From Candidatus Limivicinus faecipullorum (GTDB lineage Bacteria; Bacillota; Clostridia; Oscillospirales; Oscillospiraceae), in contig DVHY01000117.1 in NCBI GenBank assembly GCA_018711755.1, positions 1 to 11,005 on the forward strand: a DNA stretch of 11,005 nt. Reading direction: 5' to 3'. Below are positions 1 to 6,508 of the stretch, piece after piece (the stretch's first letter is position 1; each line of letters begins with the position of its first letter). The translations under genes were made by a program, and so were the position numbers. Below the pieces are notes generated by a model that worked only from the letters and a program-made list of their open reading frames with translations, was not told where the DNA came from and did no database searches.

Positions 1-12
1 CTCTCGCACCGC

Positions 13-41
13 TTGACAATTTCCCGTTTTAGATGTATCCA
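13..41 (+). promoter_or_regulatory. possible sigma-A promoter upstream of the BofA-family gene
   Basis: A perfect TTGACA lies at 13-18. With 17-base spacing the -10 position (36-41) reads TATCCA, a poor match. The nearby run TATATA at 42-47 is too far away for normal spacing. If used, transcription would start near position 48 and leave a leader of about 120 bases before the ATG at 171. The leader holds a small hairpin (CAGGCA 134-139, five-T loop, TGCCTG 145-150) just ahead of the ribosome binding site, with no known riboswitch pattern that I recognise. Confidence 0.3.
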
Positions 42-170
42 TATATACATATGGCGCACCATCCGGCAGTTTCTCTCTCTTACCGCCCGGGCTCTTGTCT
101 GGTTCTATTATCTGCGCCCAATCAAAAAATACTCAGGCATTTTTTGCCTGTGTCAGTGAAAGGAAACTCA

Positions 171-434
171 ATGGAAACAATGTCTATCCTGCTTATGCTG
201 GCGGCGGCGGTGCTGTCGCTGGTCATACTCTTCAAGATACTGGCTGCGCCCATCCGGCTGGTGTTCAAGCTGCTGCTGAACGCCGTGTGCGGTTTTGCCC
301 TGCTGATAGTGGTAAATATCATAAGCGGTTTTTTTGATTTTTCAATTGAGATCAATTTCATAAACGTTCTTGTCGCCGGATGCTTTGGAATTCCCGGCGC
401 CCTGCTTTTGGTGCTGCTGAAAATTTTATTTTAA
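171..434 (+). CDS. BofA-family membrane protein (pro-sigma-K processing inhibitor-like)
   Basis: A small integral membrane protein of 87 residues. In Bacillus subtilis BofA holds the intramembrane protease SpoIVFB inactive in the outer forespore membrane, so delaying pro-sigma-K processing. Here the sequence shows hydrophobic stretches at about 5-26, 36-53 and 64-86, the conserved asparagines (N37, N49, N64) and the C-terminal glycine/proline pattern G70, G73, P75, G76 before a last hydrophobic run. This fits the family profile from memory. The frame is open from position 33, but I place the start at ATG 171 because AAAGGA (159-164) lies six bases upstream and the residues before it look non-coding. 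It stands alone in the window; in Bacillus bofA lies after recR, but the upstream neighbour is outside the window. A sporulation role is inferred from the family only, since homologues occur in varied Firmicutes. Confidence 0.8.
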   Translation: METMSILLMLAAAVLSLVILFKILAAPIRLVFKLLLNAVCGFALLIVVNIISGFFDFSIEINFINVLVAGCFGIPGALLLVLLKILF

Positions 435-440
435 AATCTG

Positions 441-489
441 AAACTCCCGCCGGACATCATCCTTCTGGAAGCTCCGGCGGGAGTTTTTT
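441..489. terminator. bidirectional intrinsic terminator between convergent genes
   Basis: A perfect 13-base inverted repeat (AAACTCCCGCCGG at 441-453, CCGGCGGGAGTTT at 474-486) encloses a 20-base loop and runs into six Ts (484-489). It directly follows the BofA-family stop codon. The stop codon of the convergent phosphatase gene (489-491) sits at the foot of the stem. In the other direction the stem runs into a moderately T-rich sequence, so it may stop both transcripts. Confidence 0.85.
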
Positions 490-1265
490 CAGTAGCCGCC
501 CTGCATGAACAGCCTGCGCATCTCGGGGCTGTTGAAGGCGGCGACGGTGGTTTTTGAATTGAGGGGCAGCTCTTCCCCTTCCATGGTGCAGATGCAGCCT
601 CCGGCCTCCTGGAGTATCACTCTTGCGGCGTTATGGTCCCAGGGGGCGGAACGGACGGTGACGAACATGTCCGCCTCCCCGGAGGACAGCTGACACAGTT
701 CCAGCGCCACGGAGCCCAGGCTCCTCACGGCCCGCACGGCTCTGGCCAGGCGCAGCATGTCCCCCCGCCTGGGGTGCTCCTCAAGGAAGGTGTGCTGGAT
801 ACAGGGCGTTGTGAGAAGCAGGTCCGAGACCTGGCTGCGGCCGGACACATGAATGGCACTCCCGTTTTTCCAGGCGCCGCCTCCCGCTTTGGCCCAGTAT
901 AGCGCCTCCCGCTCCACATCCAGCACCAGCCCGAACAGTGGCCGCTCGTCTTTCCAGCAGCCTATGGACACCGCATAGTTCCTGCGCTGATTGACAAAAT
1001 TAGTGGTGCCGTCAATAGGGTCTATATACCAGGCTACGCCGCCGCAGCTCCCCGGGTCTTCAGGGTATTCCTCCCCCACCACCCGGTCCATGGGAAAGCT
1101 GCCCAGTATCTCCCGCCTCAGCATCTGTTCTATTTCCCTGTCTCGGCAGGTCACCAGGTCCTGGTGGTCGGTCTTCCTGCTGACCTGATCCTCGCCCATG
1201 GGGCTCCGGCGCAGAGCGGCGCCGGCGCTCATTATTCCCTTCATTGCCAATTCAAACCGCTCCAT
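489..1265 (-). CDS. inositol monophosphatase family protein (SuhB/IMPase-like)
   Basis: A Mg2+-dependent phosphomonoesterase of the FIG superfamily, 258 residues, the usual family length. The metal-binding motifs are all present: GEE at 64-66 (E65/E66), the hallmark W79-x-I-D-P-x-D-G-T-T-N-F90 with D82 and D85, and the C-terminal A-P-W-D210 motif followed by QEAGG (219-223). There is no signal peptide, so it should act in the cytoplasm. Family members cleave inositol phosphate, 3'-phosphoadenosine 5'-phosphate, fructose bisphosphate or nucleotide-like monophosphates; the motifs alone do not decide between them. It is the last gene of the transporter operon, 70 bases after the metallophosphoesterase gene. 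A GAAGG-like ribosome binding site precedes ATG 1265. Its place behind an importer and a second phosphatase suggests it removes phosphate from the imported compound or its product; that is inference. Confidence 0.88.
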   Translation of the reverse strand: MERFELAMKGIMSAGAALRRSPMGEDQVSRKTDHQDLVTCRDREIEQMLRREILGSFPMDRVVGEEYPEDPGSCGGVAWYIDPIDGTTNFVNQRRNYAVSIGCWKDERPLFGLVLDVEREALYWAKAGGGAWKNGSAIHVSGRSQVSDLLLTTPCIQHTFLEEHPRRGDMLRLARAVRAVRSLGSVALELCQLSSGEADMFVTVRSAPWDHNAARVILQEAGGCICTMEGEELPLNSKTTVAAFNSPEMRRLFMQGGY

Positions 1266-1335
1266 TATCCACCTTCTTTCCTTCTGCTCGCAGCATTTAT
1301 AAAATCATATACGGCCCGCTCTGTCAAGCCGGGCT
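1266..1335 (-). promoter_or_regulatory. 70-base intercistronic gap with a possible weak internal promoter
   Basis: On the - strand a perfect TTGACA occurs soon after the metallophosphoesterase stop codon. The best -10-like hexamer (TATAAA) is 20 bases away, longer than normal, and a TATGAT lies only 12 bases away. The same stretch could form a five-pair stem (GCCCG/CGGGC), with no T run. I regard read-through from the upstream genes as the main source of expression of the IMPase gene. Confidence 0.2.
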
Positions 1336-2856
1336 TCAAAGCAATATCTCCATCCTGCCCGGGCAGTCCAGGCTCACCGGGCTGTGTCTCTGGATGTACT
1401 GGGCCGTCAGGTCCGGCATCTCCACGCCGCCCCGCCAAAGCACCGGGCAGCTTTTCAGCACGTCGTAGCCGCCGGTGCCGGTGGCCCGGTAGTTGCTGGT
1501 ACACAAGCGATATTTCTTCTTCCCCAAGGGACTGCCGTCCGGCAGGCTGAGCCCGACCACCCGCTGGCCCAGAGGCCGGCGCAGGTCCAGGGTATAGTTC
1601 AGTCCCGCGTAGAAATCGTAATTGTAGTGCTCCACTTTCGGCTGCAAAAAGTCCTGGGAGACCTGAACTCCGTCCTCTGTCAGGGAGAAATACTCGGCGC
1701 AGCGCTCCAGACAGCGGCGGATCACCTCCTCCGTAACTTCCAGCACCACCAGAGTGTTGGCAAAGAGATAGGCGGCGGTAACTCCCCGCATGGTCACCGG
1801 AGAGCTCAGCCCCACAGCTTCGTTGCCCAGGCTGGTGCAGGAGAAGTCGGCCCCGGTGGCCTCCAGCTGTACCAGGTTGAAAAGGGCGGCCACCCGGCTG
1901 CCTTTCAGCGCCGCCTCCATCTTCTCTTCCGGCGGCACGTCTTTTTTAAGATAGCCCAGGGGCTTGTCCAGCCAGCGCTGCACCTGCTCTTCCAGGGGCA
2001 GCAGGCTGCTTCGGGGCTCGGCCAGGCAGCGGTCCCCCACGGGTATCAGGCGGGATGCGGCCTGAAGTCCTTCCTTTTCCAGGCTGGCCCTGAGCTGTAT
2101 ATACTCCCCGGCGTTTGCAGGAGGCTGCACCGCATAGGTGCCGCAGAGGCTGAGCCCTTCAACGGTCATATGCTGATGGCCCGTGAGCAGTATGTCGAAG
2201 CCCAGCTCCCTGGCTATGCGGCAGGCTATGTTCTCTCCGCTGTCGGACAGGAGCCTCCCGCTCTCCAGGTCCTCTTCAAATCCCCCATGGTAGATGCACA
2301 CCGACAGGTCGCACAGTCCCTTCATTTCCTCCAGGGCCTTTGAGGCAGCCTCAAAGGCATCGTTCACCCGGAGCTTTTCCATGTTCTGAGGCTGCTCCCA
2401 GATATTCACGTAGTCTGTGACCAGGCCGGTAATGCCAATGCGCAGCCCGTTTTCAAGGGTGTGCACCGCCCAGGGGCGGACATCCAGCTCTCCCCCCAGG
2501 TCTTCCAGATTGGCGCAGAGACACAGGGCTTTCATGGCTTTGATGTAGTCTCTCAGCACGGCGTAGCCGAAGTTGAAGTCATGGTTGCCCAGAGTGTAGT
2601 AGTCCAGACCCAGAGCGTTGAAGCTCTCGGCCACAGGATGCAGTCCGAAATCCTTGCTGTTTTCAATGTAGTACTGGGACAGGGGCGTACCCTGGAGGGA
2701 GTCCCCCCCGTCCAAAACCAGGGTGTTGCCGTCCTTTTCCGCCTGGGCGGCAATGGCCAGCAGTCCCCCCGGCCTCTCCCTCTTCAGGGCGTAGTCCACC
2801 GGGAAGATGTGGCCGTGGGTGTCTGATGTATAGATTATCTTTAATTCTTTTCCCAT
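1336..2856 (-). CDS. cytoplasmic two-domain metallophosphoesterase (UshA/CpdB/5'-nucleotidase family)
   Basis: A 506-residue phosphoesterase with the N-terminal calcineurin-like metal domain (about 5-235) and the C-terminal 5'-nucleotidase substrate domain (about 300-500). The dimetal ligands are visible: D12-T-H14, G51-D52, G90-N91-H92-D93, H190, and G226-H227-Q-H229. In the substrate domain, YNYDF (411-415) followed by a GLNYTLDL-like strand and NYRATGTGGY (455-464) looks closer to the 2',3'-cyclic nucleotide/3'-nucleotidase branch (CpdB-like, N-Y-R-A-x-G-G-G) than to classic UshA; this is a judgement from memory. Most relatives are exported, but this N-terminus (MGKELKIIYTSD) enters the first strand at once, with no signal peptide or anchor, so I expect a cytoplasmic enzyme. 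ATG 2856 lies one base after the permease stop codon, so translation is probably coupled. The substrate is unknown; it is probably what the ABC importer brings in. Confidence 0.88.
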   Translation of the reverse strand: MGKELKIIYTSDTHGHIFPVDYALKRERPGGLLAIAAQAEKDGNTLVLDGGDSLQGTPLSQYYIENSKDFGLHPVAESFNALGLDYYTLGNHDFNFGYAVLRDYIKAMKALCLCANLEDLGGELDVRPWAVHTLENGLRIGITGLVTDYVNIWEQPQNMEKLRVNDAFEAASKALEEMKGLCDLSVCIYHGGFEEDLESGRLLSDSGENIACRIARELGFDILLTGHQHMTVEGLSLCGTYAVQPPANAGEYIQLRASLEKEGLQAASRLIPVGDRCLAEPRSSLLPLEEQVQRWLDKPLGYLKKDVPPEEKMEAALKGSRVAALFNLVQLEATGADFSCTSLGNEAVGLSSPVTMRGVTAAYLFANTLVVLEVTEEVIRRCLERCAEYFSLTEDGVQVSQDFLQPKVEHYNYDFYAGLNYTLDLRRPLGQRVVGLSLPDGSPLGKKKYRLCTSNYRATGTGGYDVLKSCPVLWRGGVEMPDLTAQYIQRHSPVSLDCPGRMEILL

Positions 2857-2857
2857 T

Positions 2858-3667
2858 TCAGCCTCTCGCCAGCTTCACTCTTATCCTGGTGGATATCCAC
2901 TCCACGATGAGCACCAATACGATAAGCCCGGTGAGGATGGCTCCCGCCTCCTCCCAGCGGTAGGCGTTCATGGCAAATATCAGTGGTGCGCCTATGCCGC
3001 CGGCGCCCACCAGGCCCAGCACCGTGGCGTCCCTGAGATTGATGTCAAAGCGGTATATGGCGGTGGAGGCAAAGTTCGGCATGAGCTGGGGCAGTATGCC
3101 GTAGCGTATTTTCTGCCAGGTGGTGCAGCCCGCCGCATCCAAAGATTCCAGCACCCGCACATCCAGGTCTTCTATGGCCTCTATGTACATCTTGCTCACC
3201 ATGCCCACAGAGCAGAGAGACATGGTGAGAAGCCCTGCAAAGGCCCCGGGGCCGGTGACCCGGATGAACATAAGTCCGTAGACGAAAGCCGGCACGGTGC
3301 GGATGGCCATGATTATTATGCGCCCGATAAAGGCCACGGGCTTCGGAGTGAGATTGGAAGCGGATATGAAAGCCAGGGGGATGGAGATGATCGCTCCGAC
3401 TATGGTGCCGAGGAAAGCGATGCACATGGTCTCCAGCAGCAGGTACAGTACCCCCTGTTTCGTCAGGCTGAAGAGCAGTTTCGTATCAGGATGGAAAATG
3501 CCGGATAGGATGTTTGCGGCTATCTTTGCCCCGCTTTGGGTAGTGCCGGCAGTCTCCACTGCGGTGCCGCTCCATATGAGCAGCGCAATGACCACAAGGG
3601 CCACGCTCAGTTCAAAAATCCAGGGCTTGGGCCGCTGTTCATAAGCCCGCTGTATACGTTTATCCAT
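2858..3667 (-). CDS. phnE: PhnE-type ABC transporter permease (second copy)
   Basis: An inner-membrane permease of 269 residues for the phosphonate/phosphite/organophosphate import complex. It has about six membrane segments, the first near 17-37, and the cytoplasmic EAA coupling loop at about 174-197 (E174-S-L-D-A-A-G180 ... L-P-Q-L-M-P197), which docks on the ATPase. The conserved R-T-V-P-A-F (123-128) and V-G-A-G-G-I-G (220-226) stretches are typical of the PhnE family. It starts 13 bases after the first permease gene, with AGGGGG (- strand, 3675-3680) as ribosome binding site. It is clearly different from the first permease, so the pair probably forms a heterodimer. The symbol reflects family membership, not proven phosphonate transport. 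Confidence 0.88.
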   Translation of the reverse strand: MDKRIQRAYEQRPKPWIFELSVALVVIALLIWSGTAVETAGTTQSGAKIAANILSGIFHPDTKLLFSLTKQGVLYLLLETMCIAFLGTIVGAIISIPLAFISASNLTPKPVAFIGRIIIMAIRTVPAFVYGLMFIRVTGPGAFAGLLTMSLCSVGMVSKMYIEAIEDLDVRVLESLDAAGCTTWQKIRYGILPQLMPNFASTAIYRFDINLRDATVLGLVGAGGIGAPLIFAMNAYRWEEAGAILTGLIVLVLIVEWISTRIRVKLARG

Positions 3668-3680
3668 AGCCCGGCCCCCT

Positions 3681-4502
3681 TTAAACCAGCCGCTTTCTGG
3701 CGGCGCGGCTGATAGTCTCTATAATGAACACGGTGACGAACAGGGCCAGCAGTATCATTCCAACGCTGGCGTATTCCCTCCAGCCTATTTTTTCATTCAG
3801 GATAAGGCCCAGACCGCCAGCGCCCACATAGCCCAGTATGGAGGCATAGCGCACATTGCCCTCAAAGCAGAACAGGCAGTTGGACAGATAGGAGGGCAGC
3901 ACCTGAGGCACGATGGCGCTGATGAAAGCCCGGGCCTTTGTGGCGCCCATGGCCTCCATGGCCTCAAAGGGTCCCATGTCCACCGTCTCTATCTCCTCAT
4001 AGAGTATCTTGCCGATGTAGGCAAAGGTGAACACCGCAATGGCGGTGGTGCCCGCCAGAGTACCCAGGCCGAAGATATAGGTGGCGATAAGGGCGGAGAC
4101 CAGGGTGGGCAGAGTGCGTATTATGCTCAGCAGCAAGCGCATGGAGGCCACCACTATCCGGCTGTGGATAATGTTGGTGGAGGCCAGCATGGCAAAGGGT
4201 ACGACCAGAACGGAACCGATGAAAGAACCCAGCAGCGACATCTTTATAGTGTCGAAAAGGGGCTTCCATATCTGGGGCATATAGTCCCAGCGTGGGGGTA
4301 TCATATCCCCCAGAATAACGAAGAACTCCTTTATGCGGCTTACAAGCACGGCCATATCAAAGCCCGTGACCTCAACGGATACGGCGGTCATGGCGGCAAA
4401 GATCAGAAGAATGAGGGGAGCCCTTGAGCGGGGCTTTTTTATCTGCTTGCCGTTGGGCAGGGTCAGGGTCTTGGGCGGAAAAATCCTGTCATACAGCTTC
4501 AT
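3681..4502 (-). CDS. phnE: PhnE-type ABC transporter permease (first copy)
   Basis: A permease of 273 residues and partner of the other PhnE-type subunit. After a short basic N-terminal segment come a membrane helix at about 28-48 and a group of helices from about 85 onward. The EAA loop is at about 180-203 (E180-A-M-E-A-M-G186 ... V-P-Q-V-L-P203). R-T-L-P-T-L-V (129-135) and Y-V-G-A-G-G-L-G (225-232) are the matching PhnE-family landmarks. The start codon overlaps the PhnC-type stop codon in an ATGA arrangement (4499-4502), so translation is coupled and matched subunit amounts are expected. The substrate is not determined by the permease sequence. Confidence 0.9.
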   Translation of the reverse strand: MKLYDRIFPPKTLTLPNGKQIKKPRSRAPLILLIFAAMTAVSVEVTGFDMAVLVSRIKEFFVILGDMIPPRWDYMPQIWKPLFDTIKMSLLGSFIGSVLVVPFAMLASTNIIHSRIVVASMRLLLSIIRTLPTLVSALIATYIFGLGTLAGTTAIAVFTFAYIGKILYEEIETVDMGPFEAMEAMGATKARAFISAIVPQVLPSYLSNCLFCFEGNVRYASILGYVGAGGLGLILNEKIGWREYASVGMILLALFVTVFIIETISRAARKRLV

Positions 4503-5251
4503 GCCGTCTCCTCCTGTCTGCCCTGATAAATGGAATCCAGCACCTCCTGATCTACTCTGTTCACCGGCCCGTCATATACTATTTCCCCGGCCCTGATCCC
4601 CACCACTCTGTCGGCATACTGGAGGGCCAGCTCCACATGGTGGATGTTTATAAGCACGCTGATGTTCATATCCTTGTTTATGCGTTTGAAGTCATCCATG
4701 ACCTGCTTTGCCGTCACAGGGTCCAGAGCGGCCACCGGCTCGTCGGCCAGGATTATCTGGGGATTCTGGGCCAAGGTACGGGCCAGGGCAACGCGCTGCT
4801 GCTGGCCGCCGGAGAGCTGGTCGGCCCGGACGAAGGCCTTGTCCAGAATACCCACCTTGTCCAGGGCCTCCAGGGCCTTCATCTTCTCCTCTTTTGTGAA
4901 CACCCCGAAAGCGGCTCTCCACCAGGGCAGATCAGGCACGAAAGCGGTGAGCACGTTTTTTATCACCGTGGTGCGGGTTATGAGATTAAAGGATTGGAAG
5001 ATCATGCCTATGCGTCGCCGGAAGGAGCGCAGGCTCTTTCCGTGCAGGCTCATCACATCGGTGCCGTCCACGGTAAGGCTGCCGGAGGTGATGTCGTGCA
5101 TACGGTTTATGGTGCGGATGAGGGTGGATTTTCCCGCGCCGGAGAGTCCGATGATGGCCACGAACTCCCCCTGCTCTATGGTGAGGTTTATATTTTTCAG
5201 AGCCTCGAACCCGTTGGGGTATCGCTTGCTCACATTTTTAAATTCAATCAT
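4499..5251 (-). CDS. phnC: PhnC-type ABC transporter ATP-binding protein
   Basis: The ATPase subunit of the importer, 250 residues. All motor motifs are intact: Walker A G35-L-S-G-A-G-K-S-T43, Q-loop Q86 in MIFQSFNL, signature L146-S-G-G-Q150, Walker B IILAD followed by E171, and the switch histidine H204 in NIHHVELA. The S-F-N-L and V-x-x-N-V-L-T stretch after the Q-loop is characteristic of phosphonate-type ATPases. I chose ATG 5251 (MIEFKNVSKRYPNG) because family members begin at this strand and GGAG lies ten bases upstream; an in-frame ATG at 5272 has no ribosome binding site. It follows the binding-protein gene by 80 bases, separated by a hairpin, and overlaps the first permease gene by four bases. 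Confidence 0.92.
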   Translation of the reverse strand: MIEFKNVSKRYPNGFEALKNINLTIEQGEFVAIIGLSGAGKSTLIRTINRMHDITSGSLTVDGTDVMSLHGKSLRSFRRRIGMIFQSFNLITRTTVIKNVLTAFVPDLPWWRAAFGVFTKEEKMKALEALDKVGILDKAFVRADQLSGGQQQRVALARTLAQNPQIILADEPVAALDPVTAKQVMDDFKRINKDMNISVLINIHHVELALQYADRVVGIRAGEIVYDGPVNRVDQEVLDSIYQGRQEETA

Positions 5252-5274
5252 CCTTGCATCTCTCCATTCCAAAG

Positions 5275-5304
5275 GAGGGAGGAGAGCCCAGGGCTCCCTC
5301 CCTC
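5275..5304 (-). promoter_or_regulatory. GC-rich hairpin between the binding-protein and ATPase genes
   Basis: The transcript here can form a strong stem: GAGGGAGG (5275-5282) pairs with CCTCCCTC (5297-5304), and after one bulged A (5283) GAGC (5284-5287) pairs with GCTC (5293-5296) around a five-base loop. Only three Ts follow in the direction of transcription, so a full terminator is unlikely. Such hairpins behind binding-protein genes often protect the upstream mRNA or let only some polymerases pass, which gives more binding protein than ATPase and permease. This role is inferred. Confidence 0.6.
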
Positions 5305-5331
5305 GTTCAGAGATATGTATATTGTCTGTTG

Positions 5332-6420
5332 TCAGCCGGCGCTGTTAAGGGACTGGATCATCTCCTGAGCGGCCCGCTCGGAGTCGTAGTCGGAGGACTG
5401 GGCGGGCAGATAGCCGTTGTGGCTGTAGATGGCAATGACGGCCTTGCCTTCCTCGGTGTTGCCGATGTTGATGAAGGCCTCGGACAGGGCGGCCTTAAAG
5501 GCGTCGTCCATAATGGGGGATGTTTTGCTCACGCTGATGGTGTCGTTATATATGGCGGGGGTGACGCCGATAACGGCGGTGTCGTCCCAGATGCTGTTGC
5601 TCATGGCGTACTCGCCCACCCACTCGTCCTCATAATCACGGCGGGCGTCGGCATAGGTGCACAGCACGTCAACCTGGCCGGAGGCCAGACGGGCAAAGGC
5701 GCTGCCGTAGGAGTCGGACTGGACGGCGTGGGGCAGCTCGGTGATGTTCCTACCGAAGTTTTCCTGGAGCCACAGGGAGGGATAGATATAGCCGGCGGGA
5801 GAAGAGGAGTTGGCAACGCTCCAGTTGGCGCCGCTCACATCCTCCCAGGTGAGAGCCTCTCCGGCATTGACCTTGGCGGCCAGCTCCTGGCCCTTCTCGG
5901 AGGGTCCGGCTATCATCAGGGCGCGGTAGCTGGTGACCTGCTCGGTGGTGGGCTCGGTGGGGGCGTTGTCATTCCAGTCCTTGGCGCTGTCGGAATCGAT
6001 GGACAGGCCGTCTCTGGTGGCGGTGAGCAGCACGTCGCAGCCGTCGTCATAGAGGACATAGGTGCCGCCGGGTATCAGGCCCACGTCGGCGGTGCCGGCA
6101 GAAAGGGCCTCGCCCACAGCCTCATAGCTGGTGCCCACAGTGATGTCAACGTTGCCCACGTCGTAGCCCAGTTTGGCAAGCTCCTGGGTGAGCAGCTCCT
6201 TCAGGGGCTCGGTGGCGGTGATTATCTCGTCGGGCTCACGGGAAGGGACAAAAGCGACGCGCAGGGTCTCGATGGCAATGTTTCCGGCGGGGGCTTCCGC
6301 CTCGGTCCCGGCAGCATCGGGGGCCTCCTCAGCGGTCTCAGGCTCGCTGCTCTGGCCGCAGCCGCACAGCAGTCCTACGCACAGTACGCTCACCAACAGG
6401 AGAGCAAGGATTTTTTTCAT
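5332..6420 (-). CDS. phnD: PhnD-type substrate-binding lipoprotein of the ABC importer
   Basis: An extracellular, lipid-anchored solute-binding protein of 362 residues. The signal peptide (about 1-20) ends in the lipobox L18-C-G-C21, followed by an acidic, Ala/Glu-rich linker to about 50. The mature part has the PhnD-family pattern: V58-P-S-R-E-P ... A-T-E-P-L (69-73) at the N-terminal lobe, G-T-S-Y-E-A-V (96-102), and the anion-binding stretch N204-S-S-S-P-A-G-Y-I-Y-P214, where PhnD/PtxB-type proteins hold the phosphonate or phosphite group. A polar stretch of about 25 residues (140-165) precedes S164-Y-R. The start ATG 6420 has a strong AAGGAGG (- strand, 6428-6434). Ligands of this fold include phosphonates, phosphite, hypophosphite, phosphate esters and, for mycoplasma Cypl/p37, thiamine pyrophosphate, so the true ligand is open. 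It probably has its own promoter in front. Confidence 0.9.
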   Translation of the reverse strand: MKKILALLLVSVLCVGLLCGCGQSSEPETAEEAPDAAGTEAEAPAGNIAIETLRVAFVPSREPDEIITATEPLKELLTQELAKLGYDVGNVDITVGTSYEAVGEALSAGTADVGLIPGGTYVLYDDGCDVLLTATRDGLSIDSDSAKDWNDNAPTEPTTEQVTSYRALMIAGPSEKGQELAAKVNAGEALTWEDVSGANWSVANSSSPAGYIYPSLWLQENFGRNITELPHAVQSDSYGSAFARLASGQVDVLCTYADARRDYEDEWVGEYAMSNSIWDDTAVIGVTPAIYNDTISVSKTSPIMDDAFKAALSEAFINIGNTEEGKAVIAIYSHNGYLPAQSSDYDSERAAQEMIQSLNSAG

Positions 6421-6466
6421 TCTTTTTCCTCCTTCTGTCGCACAAAAATTACAGTTGAAAAAATAT

Positions 6467-6496
6467 ATTGTAAGAGAAAGCCTCTCTTGCAATCAA
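6467..6496 (-). promoter_or_regulatory. candidate promoter of the transporter genes with a palindromic operator
   Basis: On the - strand, TTGATT (6491-6496) and TACAAT (6467-6472, five of six consensus bases) are 18 bases apart, ahead of the PhnD-type gene. The spacer is almost filled by a perfect 6-5-6 palindrome, AAGAGA/TCTCTT (+ strand 6472-6477 and 6483-6488). A repressor bound there would block polymerase, which suits regulation by the LacI-family protein encoded just upstream. As RNA the same repeat could only form a weak hairpin. Confidence 0.5.
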
Positions 6497-6508
6497 AAAA
6501 TCATGGCC

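Noticed and set aside
34..49. Imperfect palindrome TGTAT-N6-ATACA
   Set aside because: Only five pairs in an AT-rich stretch beside a weak -10 box; likely chance.
100..121. tRNA 3'-end-like string ending in GCGCCCA
   Set aside because: The bases that would form the T-arm do not pair and no acceptor-stem partner or anticodon arm was found upstream.
33..170. N-terminal extension of the BofA-family frame to an ATG at 33
   Set aside because: The extra 46 residues do not resemble the family, and the AAAGGA site fits ATG 171.
1384..2343. Long open frame on the + strand opposite the metallophosphoesterase gene
   Set aside because: It is antisense to a gene with complete catalytic motifs, has no ribosome binding site, and its translation is rich in Gln, His and Gly without any recognisable pattern.
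5252..5272. Upstream ATG (5272) for the PhnC-type gene
   Set aside because: No ribosome binding site precedes it, the extra seven residues are outside the family pattern, and it lies close to the intercistronic hairpin.
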